Part shown: positions 31,346 to 43,615 of the stretch, piece by piece | Numbering within the stretch: position 1 is the stretch's first letter | Layout of the letters: each line of letters begins with the position of its first letter | Origin: Trichobilharzia szidati | Lineage: Eukaryota > Platyhelminthes > Trematoda > Strigeidida > Schistosomatidae | Reading direction: 5' to 3' | Assembly: GCA_944472155.2 (NCBI GenBank) | Contig: OX235271.1 | Span: 44,341,991 to 44,405,990 of the forward strand | DNA: 64,000 nucleotides | Position numbers and translations under genes: made by a program | Notes under the pieces: model-generated | Database searches by the model: none | What the model was told of the DNA's origin: nothing | Seen by the model: the letters and a program-made list of their open reading frames with translations, nothing else

Positions 31346-33219
31346 TGAAAATTAGAACTATTAACCAAAAGAATGAAGTAGACAAATTCTAATGACTCGT
31401 AGGTTGTTTTAAGAAGTGTCTCGAAAATATATTTGCTCATATTTTCATTATATAGCCGATAATGAAGTTAAGGATATTAGAATTTACATGGTGTTTTCAA
31501 GAGAGCGTAACCTTTTCTGAATTAAATATTAAAGATACCCATAGTAAAATTTAGAACAACACATGTAAGCGAACAACACTGCTTCCAGTTATATTTCATC
31601 AGTCTTCATTCTAATATACATAACTTAATGAAATGAAACAAAATGATAGCTAAATAAACTGGTAAATCTAAAACTGATTGCACTATTTGGAAATAATATA
31701 GTCCCTTCTATGTTAGTCATGTTTTTTCATTGTTGCCTGTTGCTTATTAGGTTCTTTTCAGAACTATAACTTCATGTTTCTTCTGCACCAAATGTTTCAT
31801 GAGCACAAATAATCAATATTTCTCCAAAGACATTACGGTGCATACTACTTATACTCACTTGTAAGTAGCATATGTAACATTAAGCAAAATATTTAGAGAT
31901 ACATTTTTCTTCACATTACCAATCAGTCATTTTTCCTGAGCTTTGAAGTTCCTGTAATGATTAAGTTTTCTTTCCTCGGTAGGTTCGCTTCCGTCTTTCT
32001 CCAGACTTAGAACTAGCAAAGTAAACCCGAGGACCAGTATACTAAACCGAGCAATTACGCAGAAGGAAGTGTAGATGGGTTGGACATACCAAGTGACATG
32101 ATACGCCGCACAGGCCGTCAAGTGGAACCCGAATAGTGACCCAAGGATTAGATAGAGAAGATCATAGGGAGAAGGAATAAAAGCTTTTTGGCAGTTTTGG
32201 AACCAGCTGAAAACGACAATAGAGAAGACAGCTGAATGGAAATATTCTTTTGAAGTTCAATGTTCCGCTCAGTATCCAATCAATTTAGACAAAAGCTATT
32301 CATCAAACACCTTTTTTTTAACCTTTTTCTTCAAACAGTCAGTAAATTATTATTTTAATTCTAAATCTATACAATACTCATAGGGAAGTTGATGAATGTA
32401 TCTTAAAATTTGTTTTTGTTTATTCTTGATGTTTCTTAAATAGTTGGTTACTATTATTAATGTAGGTTTTATTGGAACCATCTTGTCCTAAGCGCTTTCA
32501 GTCATACATAAGATCAAATATACATATATGATGTTGAAGAGTCTGACTATATCCTTATTCAAATGGATATCGGCCTTGACCCGTAAACGTCAACACATAC
32601 TTTTACTAATCAACATACCTTTACATTTTTTTGTTTAAGAAAAATGTACTGTAGTTTTGATTCAAGAGACACTCAAAAAGAGTAATCAATAATTTTTGTA
32701 CTCAACAGGAAAGATAGTAATGAAGATAATTATTATTAATAATAATTTATAACGTAATCATTTATTTATTAGATAGCTGTCCACATCTTGTACAGTTTAG
32801 CTGAAATCTTCAGAAATTAGAATTTGTTTTCAGTTTTATTTAAAACAAACTTTTTTCTCAGTATAGGAAATCATTCGTTTCATGCATGGTGATGATGATG
32901 ACTGAATGTGGAATACAATCTTTGGACACTATCAGACTTGAACTAGTGACCCTTAGATTACTTATCTGAAGTTTTTGCCGGCTGATTTATCAATCCGTAA
33001 GCTAACTAGCTCGTTTGATTTGTAACTGTTATTACCATGTGTTGCTGATTTGTGGGTTGTCGTTTAGCTTGACTACAATGAGCCTACAGATACAACACTA
33101 TGATCACTTGAAAATATTCTCCACCCTGTGGTAGATATAAAAGTCAGATTTAACTGCAACAACAAGGAAAACAACAGTTTTATTATTCAAAATACGGGAT
33201 ATATATATATCGTTTACAC
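31346..33219. other. No recognised feature
   Basis: A/T-rich sequence with TTATTAATAATAA around 32730. The stretch 32890-33020 faintly resembles a reversed tRNA-like SINE head but too weakly to call. Confidence 0.45.
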
Positions 33220-34020
33220 AAACTGGAAGATATGCAAGCGAAAAGCAACAAGTTGGTAGAAGAAGCATCAAAGATAAGAATTCAGGTGAACATAGAGAAA
33301 ACAGAGGTGATGAAGATTCCTGGACAAGCACAACAACAACAGACAACGATCAGCATAAATGGGAGGAACCTGAAAGAAACAACCTCTTTTACCTACCTGG
33401 GAAGCATCGTTTCAACTACAGGTGGAACTGACGAGGATATCAAAGCAAGAATCGGAAAATCAAGACAAGCTTTCACTACTCTCAAGTCTGTGTGGAGGTC
33501 AACAGCACTCAGCATCAAAAATAATGTCTGGATTTCTAACTCCAATGTGAAGTCATTGCTACTCACTATACGGATCAGAGACTTGGTGCGTCATAAAGAG
33601 CATCTCAAACAAACTACAGACCTTCATTAACAGTTGTCTTCGCTTAATTCCACTCAAGATCAGATGGCCGGCCAGAAAAGATCAGCAACAGTGAGGGTCT
33701 CTTGGAGCGAACCAACCAGGAACCAATTGTGAAACAAATAGGCAGCAAGAGATGGAGATGGATTGGCCATACTCTGAGGAAACCATCAAGTGACATCATT
33801 AGACAAGCCATTGCTCGAGTGGAACCCGAAAGGGAAGCGGCTAGTTGGTCGTCAGTGCAAGGGTGACTTGGAGGAGGTCATGTGAAGAGGAGATGAAAGC
33901 GTGTGGACAGACTTGGAGCCAGGTGAAGACTCTAGCAGAGAACCGAACGCACTGAAGACGCATGGCTGAAGCCCTATGTTCCCCTAGGAATTAAAGGAAA
34001 CAATAATAATAATATAATAA
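33220..34020 (+). pseudogene. RTE-like retrotransposon 3' fragment
   Basis: 33232-33630 encodes EVMKIPGQAQQQQTTISING, FTYLGSIVSTTGGTDEDIKA and STALSIKNNVWI, the region after the RT catalytic domain in RTE elements. Reading continues with frameshifts ([27 protein letters not shown], then NRTH-like) to a 3' end GCTGAAGCCCTATGTTCC followed by an (AAT)n tail at about 34000-34020. It is 5'-truncated. Confidence 0.85.
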
Positions 34021-34024
34021 CAAT

Positions 34025-34870
34025 ATGTGATCGAATCAGTCTTACATAAAGGAAAGTCGAAAAAAGCCATCTCAAGGACGTCTTCCAAAAGAATGGATAT
34101 CTAAAAAACTTCATCAAAAGACATCTATCCCAAGCCAACCAACCAAATCAAAAGCTTTCAAGGAAAATACAAAGACAATCCACTTACCTTATATATATAA
34201 AGGGCGTCTCAGAAATCACTGCAAGCCTCTTCAAACCTTTAGGAATTGATGCCGCACATAATCCAACAAAATCACTTCAGTCAGCTCTATGTCAACGAAA
34301 AGACTCAACAGCAAAAGAAGATAAAACCAACATCATCAAAATAAATTGCAACGACTGCGAAAAACACTACATTGACCAAAGTGGACGTCCTCTTCATCTC
34401 CGCATCCGTGAATATAAACTAACCGTCAAAAGACATGACATCCACTCCCTAATACCATTGCATACAGACAACCACGGACATCAATTCAACTGGGACAACG
34501 TTCAAATATTAGGAAGAGGAAACACTAAGAACTCCAGAGAATTCTTGGAAACTTGGTATTCCAGTGAATTAGCAGCTAACAGTCACATTGACAAAGTTAA
34601 AATCTGCCGATCCATACGAGGAAAATCTCATGCACAAAAGGTCAAACTTCAGGTCAAGGAAACAACCGATACCGATACAAGTAGCCTAGAGAATGTGAAA
34701 ACACACAAGAACAACCAATCACGTTCAGGGTCACCAGGAGAGACGACTAATAAGCTCATGGAGAAATTTAAAAGTTCACTTCAATAAGTTGAAGTATGTG
34801 CTGAAGATGTTGACTGGTAAGGCGACGAAAGCTTTGCAAGTATTCCATCCAGCTCAGAGAACGAAACCGC
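34025..34870 (+). pseudogene. Penelope-like element fragment, second family
   Basis: Frames from about 34110 encode FIKRHLSQA, KGVSEITASLFKPLGI, then NCNDCEKHYIDQSGRPLHLR (a GIY-YIG domain with D for G), HTDNHGHQFNWDNVQILGRG and REFLETWYSSE, the usual C-terminal layout of Penelope-like endonucleases. The RT is missing. It follows directly behind the RTE tail. Confidence 0.75.
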
Positions 34871-36169
34871 ATCGAATTGGTTGTATGACTTTGAAGTTCC
34901 TCCAAAAATAAATCAGTCAAAAATTGTTCAGTCAGGTTGTCGTGCTAGTTCATGCATCCGTCACGACTTTACGTCTAACAGCGATAAGTTATCCTTCCTA
35001 ACAGAAGTGTACACAAAGAGTAAGCAAACAGATGTTGCCAAATACATTCTTTCATAAACATGTTGTAGGAATCTCAGCCCGAACACCTTCGTGTTTATGT
35101 CTCTGAGTGGAGTACTGAATTATGCGCGTTTGAACTTCTTACACATATCTTACTAGCGAGCACAGATAAGCATGCAATCGAGATTCAAGGTATCCTGCCA
35201 AATGCCTCCAAACATCTGCCATTAATTCAATGTATATCTTAATGAACATCATGCTGGCTTAGTGGGTACACTATAAATTTGATGTGACCTAGATGAATAT
35301 TAAGTACAAATCAGAAATGAAATCCTCGTATAATTATCTTACAGATCTATGGGAGAATAAGCACCTGTCAGTATTCCTGTTGATTCTAAACTTCATATTT
35401 CTCTGTAAGAAGGTTTGATGATTGGAGGAAAATAAGTAAGAAGGATTTAGTTTACAATGAAATGTTGGTCAACATTTACTTGATCATTAAGTTATTGGCT
35501 TAAATCGTACCGTGACATATGACCTCAATTCACCTTCAATCATTAACCAGAAAGAACATCGATATCGGTCTAACAGTTCCAGGCTGTTTGAAATGGTTTC
35601 ATAAACCATTGATATCGTATTCTTCTTCCTAAATTTGTTATGATTGAAGATAAGATAAATTACAGTTGAGTAGCTGGTGTATTATTATTGTTAAACGGTC
35701 AGTTACACGTCACGCATTCACACGTCAGTTAACTTAAGTACTTGGTATTCGAAGTGAAACGAAAACCTAGTTGCCAGACGGATCTCTTATTTTCTCCTAT
35801 AGAGGAACAGGTTAATAATCTGAAGGAGATTTGCTTGTACCATGCAATCACCCAACTTCTTATCTCAGTCTCACTTGTTATTCATTATACTAATGTGAAT
35901 ATCGTCGATACAATTTAATTAATCATTTGGTTGACAATTATTTTTTTAACTAGACATTGTATATTTGTATTAAATCAACTGTCATCAATGAGTATTAATT
36001 GTGCATTAAGTAGAATCATATAGTGACTATTTCGTCTATCATATGCAAAATAGGTAATTTGTTTTGTAGGTTGACTTTCATTACCTGTTGATTGGTTGTG
36101 TTGAATGTATTATCATTCTCTTTGAGCGGAGGTGCATCCAACTGATGAGTCCCAAAAGCACAACACTGA
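34871..36169. other. No recognised feature
   Basis: A/T-rich sequence, short ORFs only, no motif recognised. Confidence 0.5.
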
Positions 36170-36850
36170 AGTGTAAAAAGTGCTACAACATTATAACAGT
36201 GAAAATATGTTGGCAAGCATAATCCAGTTTAATAATAATAGTAATAATAATTGTAATTTACTTTGTTCCAAAACAGTACTTATGATGCAGTGTGGAATTT
36301 CCGGCATTTGGCATAATACTGCATCTAATTTACTCGACAACAGCAAATAAAAAGCAAAAAATAATGCTGCAGGGTATATATAACCAGGATTGATAATAAC
36401 AGTTACCTGGAATAGTGTCACCATAAGTTACGAATAGGAGAGGGTAAAAGAGCCACTTATTTTGCTAATAACATAGTAAATCGTAAGTTTCACGCTTAGC
36501 AATATCTCTATCACATAGAACGCGGGTTAAATAGGATACCTTTGAGCCTTTGTACTTAATTGTGTGAGCTTATAATCTTTTATAATGCCTTTAGTTCTAC
36601 CTGATGAGATGCAAGGGTAGAGTTATGAATAAAGAGGGTATTGAGGGTCGGACAGGTGTCTATCGACTATAGTCGTAACGAGCTGAAGTGGTGGCACACC
36701 AGTCACCTTACCGACAACCTTTAATACACTACTCAATATGACATGGTACTTTTTGAGTAGCCCAAGAAAGACTAAGAGTGAAAGCAGTAAAGTACAGTAG
36801 GTAAGATGCAATAGTTAACAAACTGTGAAAATAGAGGTTAAGTGATACCT
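36170..36850 (-). pseudogene. Second CR1-like family, 3' fragment (copy D1)
   Basis: The minus strand matches the 3' portion of the element at 51835-54170: LLSLLVFLGLLKKYHVILSS at about 36760 parallels the LLKKDYVILRRTVK region of the larger copy. The 3' UTR around 36260-36340 shares ACAGTACTTAT, GTGGAATTTCC and GCATTTG with 51860-51900. An AAT-rich tail is at about 36230-36250. Confidence 0.7.
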
Positions 36851-37974
36851 AATTTTCCCAAATTCTTAATGTAGTAGGTTAGATGAAATATTTTTTTTAG
36901 AAATCAGCACGATATGGGGTGACTAGGAAAGATAACAGGATAGAACTACTACAAGGTATTTTATGCTTGACTTCGTTTTTAATACAGTTTCAAACATAAA
37001 CTTCCTATTTACAGTTTCGTCATTCCTTTAATGTAACTGGTGTTGTAGATCCTTTTAATGTTTGTTGTCATATTTCGTGTTAACCACGTAACAGAATGTT
37101 TCTTTGAGGCTACTACTGAGTATTCAACTATCGATCTGTATATTTTCGGCATTCCAAGCTTGCTGGGGTAACTCCTAAGTGTCTTTCTCTAAGAAAAGTC
37201 ATCTTAACAGTTTTCATGATGGTGGAAATTATGAAGTCTTTGTTGTCATCTGGTGTTCATATCTTTTATGTTTGACTACAGGCTACCGCGATATTCTGTC
37301 AGTCAGAATTTATATGACATAAATATTAACTTCCAATATGTCAATCAGATGCTTAAACATTAATCGGATAAGAACCAATCGGATTTCATGCAATGATTCC
37401 CTTTTATAAATTTGAACAAAGAAGAAACGTTGGTGCAGAATAATCTAGATCCATTTTATTTCGTTGGTTCTCATCATCTGCGTACAACCTTAATTCTCTA
37501 ACAAAATAAAAAGTGTACAATTTTAACAAACTTTTGTCTATTAGGAAGCATATTGTCAGAGCGTCATAGTGAAATAAGGCATTACGACATATATATATCT
37601 TGTTAGAGAGAAGTTTCTTGAAAAAATTAATTAACAGTCATGTTGTTGGGGTGGTAACAAAAGGAAATAAGTACAAGTTACGTAATTAGATAAGAGAAGA
37701 TCAAAGTTTTAAAATTTTGGTTCACATGAGGTCAGATGAGAAGTTGATGATGTAATACAGTGAGGAGAACTCAGAAGACCAAGAAAAATTATCTCTTAAG
37801 AAAGTCAAGAGAAAAATAAAGGGGGGAGTGTAAAGATAAGTTAACAAAATTAGAAAACAAAGGGTTACTAAGAAGTTAGTCACCAGGGTAATTGAAGTCC
37901 AACAACGGACTCTTTTTGGATACATAAGACAGGCTTCAATCGTTTTATTGCTATAGCTCCAACAAACCTGAGAA
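36851..37974. other. No recognised feature
   Basis: No coding, repeat or RNA motif recognised. Confidence 0.5.
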
Positions 37975-38480
37975 GACTTGAGGTACTTTATCCCTTAATT
38001 ATTTTGAATGATTCCAGCACATCTGCTCGGTGTCCTGTGTCAATCAGGCGTTTGGCGATTGAAGAGCTTAAACAATCCGGTCCCTTTAACTGGAGGCTCC
38101 TTCTTACATGTTCGCAGAATTTTTCGTAGGCCCTCCTCTCTGTTCTTCCCATGTAACTGCTCCCGCAGATACATGTGAATTGGTATACACAGTGGGAAGT
38201 AAGATGTGAGGGGTACTTGTCAATCTTTGACTGCACCAGTGAGGAGGTTGTTCGGGGTAGAGAGACTAATAATGCCGCAGGATACGTCCTAGACAGGGCT
38301 GCTCTTAATCTTGTATTTACCATTCGCATAATATCGTCGCCCTTGTAGTCGAGTTTGATGAAAATAGGCTTCTTACTGGCTGTAGCTCTATCAAGCTTCT
38401 TGGGTTCATTCTTGCCATATTTGTAAGTGAGTTGACTCGCCCAGAAGAAATTGTTTATTTGTTTTTTTCTACCAAAAACC
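37975..38480 (-). pseudogene. Penelope-like element fragment, third family (GIY-YIG region)
   Basis: On the minus strand, KKPIFIKLDYKGDDI leads into 38329-37988: LVSLPRTTSSLVQSKIDKYP, then a GIY-YIG-type domain CVYQFTCICGSSYMGRTERR (G-S-x-Y-M-G-R-T), CEHVRR, SSIAKRLIDTGH and LESFKIIKG. The C-x-C and YMGRT features mark Penelope-like endonucleases. No RT is seen on this strand beyond 38480. It is not closely similar to copies A/B or to 34025-34870. Confidence 0.78.
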
Positions 38481-38559
38481 CTACAACGGGTTCAACCTTC
38501 AGTTTACTTTTTGTATGTGCTATTCTCAATGCCTCAGTCATTCATCAGTAAAATGTTCA

Positions 38560-38765
38560 CCAACAACGCATGTGTTCTGGGGTTCGACTGACGGTCGGTC
38601 GATACACTCCTGAAACTTGTCTAACCTGTGGTAAGTCCAATAAAAGTGGGAGGTTAGACGTGCAACTAGCAACCCTATCCTCCATCAAACAACACCACTG
38701 CTACTACAGCATCGAATTTCAAGCTTGAAGCTCTGTATTCCACTCAGAAAGTAAAATAGAAAAAT
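38560..38765 (+). mobile_element. tRNA-headed SINE, tail type B (degenerate)
   Basis: The B box GGGGTTCGACTGACGG is followed by body blocks shared with 43355-43615 (AGCAACCCTATCC, CACCACTGCTACTACAG) and the tail CAAGCTTGAAGCTCTGTATTC. Confidence 0.65.
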
Positions 38766-38974
38766 TAAAAAAGTGCTCTGCTTATAAGACTTGTTAGGTC
38801 TCCTAATTAATGAAAATTAAATTTATGCCTATTTATCCTCGTAGCTTACTTCCGTTAATACCTTTACATTATGACAGCAGAATTACATCATGCTATTACA
38901 TTTCCAATATTATAATATATTTATCTTTTTAATATATTTATGCGATGAAGTTTCTGTAGCAATTTGGTTAAATT

Positions 38975-39165
38975 TTGGGAGGGGGGAGTTGCTAGCACCA
39001 CGCCCCAACCCTCCCTCTTTATTCGGGCTTGGGACCGGCTAGAAAACTAGCGAGCTAGTAATCTAGGCGAGGTGAGAAGTACAGCAGAAGACAGAAGCAA
39101 GTGGAGACGTGCAGTTGAAGCCATATGTTCCACTAGGAACCCAAGAGAACAATAATAATAATAAT
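38975..39165 (+). mobile_element. RTE or SINE-B 3' end with (AAT)n tail
   Basis: Bases 39085-39140 carry the RTE C-terminal codons and terminal sequence (GTGGAGACGTGCAGTTGAAG, CCATATGTTCCACTAGGAAC) and end in AATAATAATAATAATTG. The upstream GTTGCTAGCACC recalls the SINE-B body. Confidence 0.6.
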
Positions 39166-40489
39166 TGTATATTTATCAGAAAACTTGACTGTTTGTTTGA
39201 CTTTATCAACACTTTAATGAAATAACTGAAATTGGACATTGAAAAAAAAACACTACTTATCAAGTATAAGTTTAAATAGGAATATCCATTCCTGTATATG
39301 TGTATCTATTTTTGTGTAGGTATGTTTGTTTCGCTTAGCAAATCGTGTGAACTAAAGTCATATTGTGCATACGTAAATATCTGAACAATTATAATTAACA
39401 AATAAATATGTATGAAACGAAGAAAACAGATGTCTTCTTGTCCACATGTAGGCATAGATTGTTTTTCTTCCTCATATTTTCCTTTTTTCTTATTGTTCTA
39501 TGAATGAGTGAAATATTATTTTTATTATTATTTACTCATGAGGTTGCTTCTCATCAATAATCTTTAATATATTATGCTCTTTTCTTTTCTCCCATATATG
39601 TGTGTTATGCTCCCCTTTTGTTAAGATTTGTTGTCGTTGATGTAGGTAGTAGGCTTTTTTTGGCGGGGGGGGGGGGCGATTTTATTCTAATAGTTCTCAT
39701 TCATTTCTTCATTCTCAGTTGTTGTTGTGTTTTTTTGTTGTTGTACTTCTTCCTTAGACGTATTCACTTCTGAATGAAATAAGAAAAGGATGCCTACACA
39801 CACATCTAGTGTTCTTCTTCTTAATGTGATACCCATCCATACACATTCATGTACATAATTTGTATTCAGTAGTGAGTGTTTCAGTTGACTCTTCTATTGT
39901 ATATATTACTGTTTTATTTTTTGTATTTTTAGATTATATTATGAATTGTACAGATTTATTATGACTTTTATTATTATTATTATTACTTTTCGTTTCGCCT
40001 TTCGCGATTATTTCTATTTCTCATCCCTCTCTTTATATTCATTCAAACAAGAATGATACAGTATTCGAAACAGAGAAATAACCACAACTATTTGAATATT
40101 GTTTTCACATACATTCTTATGTATATATAAGTGTACATATAGAACGACCTTTTTCGTCTTTCATCAAGTGAATTGTTCACATAATAGTATAGACTAACAT
40201 GTGTATAAATTAGAAATTGATGATGAACACCCTATTCTCAACTCAACACAATAATACACTGACGTATTTGTGTGTGTAGTGTATGTAAATACATACATAT
40301 ACAAGGCTATATAAAATGTTGAAGCAAAAAAAAAGAAATGCTTTTTTTAAGTTTGTTTTTCGTTTGTTATTTTTGAGGAAACACCCAAAAGGATAGATAA
40401 CCTTGCATATATATATTTTTCATCATATCGAAATTAGTATTATACAATTATGAAATTCAGAAAGATGCTAAATCAATAATCGACTACCT
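39166..40489. other. Low-complexity A/T-rich stretch with a G12 run
   Basis: T- and AT-rich with a (TTA)n run near 39965 and twelve consecutive G at 39665-39676. No coding recognised. Confidence 0.6.
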
Positions 40490-41122
40490 CGACTGAAAGA
40501 TGAAGTACCTAGACTAGCCACTTCAAATTGTATCTACCAATTCAACTCCGCTAGTGGTGGAGCGAGTTATATTGGCCGTTGCTCTAGGAACTTGATTTTT
40601 CGTGCTCGAGAACATATCCCACTATGGCTAAGTAAAGGTGTAGTTAAAACTATTAACAGCTCGATATTAGACCATCTGGTGCAAACCGGTCACAAAGCCA
40701 GCGTAGAAGAATCCTTCTCTATAATATACCGGGTGCCTAACAAATTACCAAAGTCATCGAAGCACCGCATGCTCCAAACAGCAGAGGCTATTGCAATTCG
40801 CCTCAAACAACCAGTGCTCTGTGTTCAAAAGAAACAAGTCCAGCCCCTACTACTGCCCTGGCCCTCAGTAGAAACTATAAACTCATGAATTTGTACTATT
40901 ATCTTTCATAATTCTCCTCACATTCAGCTTATTTTTATGTTGATGCTGTTCAGCTGTAATTAATCAATATTATTGATTTGATGTTATTTAAACATTAATG
41001 TCGTTCATAAGACTAATTCATTCATTCATTATAATGTATATATAATTGTAGAACCTGATGATGAAGGGGTTATCGAAAAGAGTACTCTTTGTTCCGTGTC
41101 CATTCTTTTGAAAATCAATAAT
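40490..41122 (+). pseudogene. Penelope-like element copy B (GIY-YIG endonuclease and 3' UTR)
   Basis: Reading from about 40510: LATSNCIYQFN, then SYIGRCSRNLIFRAREH with the intact Y-I-G-R, LDHLVQTGHKAS, SFSIIYRVPNKLPKS and VLCVQKKQVQPLLLPWPSVE, to a stop at 40886. It is the same family as copy A and better preserved in this domain; the RT is absent. The 3' UTR matches copy A to about 41122. Confidence 0.85.
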
Positions 41123-41240
41123 CGTTGCAGTCGTTAGATTTTGTCATGAACCAGCATCAGTTGGTAAGATCCTCAGGGGACACTCATTAATCTCTCTAGC
41201 TGATGTTGATCCGTGTCGAAATCTAACAAGTCAGTTTAAT
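41123..41240 (-). repeat. Hammerhead-SINE tail fragment next to Penelope copy B
   Basis: GTCATGAACCAGCATCAGTTGG resembles the reversed tail of the family, and AGCTGATGTTGATCCGTG resembles its forward tail. Both are degenerate. Confidence 0.4.
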
Positions 41241-41309
41241 CTAAATATCAATCTTCGGATCACTAATGGCTACTGAGAGTATGTACTGAAGGTGTATTGG
41301 GAAGTCGTG

Positions 41310-41610
41310 GGCAGTGAGGCTCACCGTTTCAAGGTAAAAATGGATATTCATCGAAGGTATTGTTTCAGGGCAACCCTACATCACGAATTGAAAAATTTAA
41401 GATTCACCGGTGATCCAATTCTCCTCCAAGTGACTGAATGATTAACTAGCTTGGTCTCATAACCTGAAGGTCTCGGGGTCAGTCGCTGATTGGATCATGG
41501 ACTGGCTCACACTTCTCAAGAGTTCCCAAATAGGAGGAAATAAGTCTCCTGTACTTCTTAGTTTCTGGTGATCTCTCCAACTGATGTTAGTTTATAATGG
41601 CATCTAACAA
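41310..41610 (+). mobile_element. Degenerate hammerhead-type SINE
   Basis: The 5' module is ACATCACGAATTG; the head is AGTGACTGAATGATTAACTAG, with CTCATAACCTGAAGGTCTCG. The ribozyme remnant is AGAGTTCCCAAATAGGAGGA and the tail is CCAACTGATGTTAGTTTATA. The order is that of the family. Confidence 0.6.
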
Positions 41611-42269
41611 ATGAAATTAACCTAAAATTAGCTAAAAAAATGTTTCAGACCAAACTTATGCTCACAATCTCTCATTCCCTTGGTAACAGTATTACTTTCA
41701 TCACACTGATTAGTCAGCTTACTAAGCAAGTTTTCAATTGGATGAACTTTAACCTTCTTGAGTACAAGCTAAACTGTTTATTAGATTTTCCTGTTTCCTG
41801 TCTTCTCTCACCCTCCCCTTTTTTTCATAGTTTGAAAGCATACAAATTGAAGGTGACTTAAACTAAAAATTGTAATACTTATATTCCGGATGCGTTCATC
41901 TTATAATGTTTTCTCTATTACCTTTCAAACATTGAAGTACGTTATTTTCATTATTTATAACCATTGTAATTTCAGGTAGTTTGCAAATGATGAAAACCTG
42001 TGGAATAGAATGATGAAATCATTTTATCCTGCAAATCTGGTCTTTCTTACTCTATCGAAGAAAATTTTACATCACATTTTTACATACTGCAAAAAAACAC
42101 ATCTTGAAAATATAAATTTAACTGATAATAAGAGACTCTGAGATAGTCATCGGTTGGTGGACTGTTGATGAAGTAATGGATGATGAGTGAAAGCGAAATA
42201 TTGGCTGCTTGCTTGAATATACATCCGACATAATGCATCAGGTTTTCTTTATTTCTTATTATTTTTCAG

Positions 42270-42560
42270 ATGTTGGTCTGCAGGGATTTGATTGGTTTCA
42301 GGATTTCATCATAAACTGACATCGGTTAGAGAACCATCGGAAAACCTGGAAGTACTGGACAGCTGTTTCGTCCTAGTTTGGGACTCTTCCACAGTGCGCC
42401 CCCACTCCTGTTAGAACCCAAAACCTTCTAGTTAAAAGGTGAGCTCGTACACTGTTAAGCCAATGATACCCATTCCAAGAGTTCGTGAATTCCAACTTCT
42501 GCCAATTCATGATATGGCGTGACAACTAGCAAATGTCATCAGCGAGTATTTGTCCTCACA
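42270..42560 (-). mobile_element. Hammerhead-type SINE, minus strand
   Basis: On the plus strand the reversed tail comes first (CATCATAAACTGACATCGGT, TAGAGAACCATCGG), then the reversed ribozyme (GTACTGGACAGCTGTTTCG, TCCTAGTTTGGGACTC), head and 5' module. GAAAC, AGCTGTC and helix II are intact; the CTGANGA box is replaced (TGTGGAAGA on the minus strand). Confidence 0.75.
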
Positions 42561-43354
42561 GACGACCTGCTGTTATGTTGCTGGATAACAAAATGTACTC
42601 ACATAAATATTTTGAATTACCTTCTTTCAACCTACTATTGTGCATTTCTCGGAGATGAAAGAAAACAATCCTGAGGGGATTGATTTATGCTTCAGACTGA
42701 ACAGCACGGTGTCTTGTAATATGCTGTGAATTACTGTTTTACTTGAAGATTATGCAATAAACTAAGCTAAAAATTCTGCACACTGCCTGAACATTTTGTC
42801 CGCGGTAAAGCTGTTATTATTATTAATGAAAATTCAAACTACCGGATTAATGATCCAGATATCACTTGTTCAAATCCTTTCAAAACTCAGATTTTTATCT
42901 CATCTGCAGTAATCATGCAAAAATGAAGCGTGAGGTATCCACCTGACATGTAAAATGCAGAGTTACCATTAAAAGTAAAGCTGATATGTTTGTTCCCTTA
43001 TGAAAGAATTTAACCAAAGGCAGACTTGTACAGTGAATAATATTATCAAGGTAATAAATGCCATAGTCTTCTGTAACTTGTCGACTCATTTGTTAGAAAA
43101 TTATTTATTTGGAAATCCAAAAATAACGCAGTTAATTGATGACATTAATAACACAACAGAATAGGTGATAATTTATTGTATGTCAGTGATCAGATGGAAT
43201 TGTTTACCAAAGTTTATACCAGTGTTACATCTATGTCTCAAAACTTAAGTACTTTATGAAGAGATAAAATACAGAGAAAACTTATTCGTTGACTAGAGAG
43301 ATGAAGTTACTTCCCACTATTTTTTTGTTTCCTATTCATGATGTTACTTGTAAA

Positions 43355-43615
43355 GTGCCCCGAGTGGTCAAGTGGATAACGCTGTGTGCAGCGGTGGCAC
43401 AGAAGCTAGGACGCTCGCGGATCATGCACATGGTCCGGGGTTTGATCCCTGGCTGACGCACTCCTTTACCTCATCAGTAATAAAGCTGGTAAAGAGGAAA
43501 GGTTGGGCATGAGGCTAGCAACCCTATCCTGTAAAAATAATCACCACTGCTACAGAAACTTCAAGCTTCTAGCTTGAAGCCCTATGTTCTACTAGGAACG
43601 TGAAGTAATAAAAAA
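43355..43615 (+). mobile_element. tRNA-headed SINE, tail type B with RTE-like 3' end
   Basis: The head (GCGGTGGCACAGAAGCTAGG, CATGCACATGGTCCGGGG, TTTGATCCC) matches the SINE head at 2116. The tail differs: the body has GGCTAGCAACCCTATCCTG and the end GAAGCCCTATGTTCTACTAG is the same as the RTE 3' end at 33968, followed by AATAAAA. A second tRNA-like stretch (CCCCGAGTGGTCAAGTGG) precedes the head. Confidence 0.78.
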
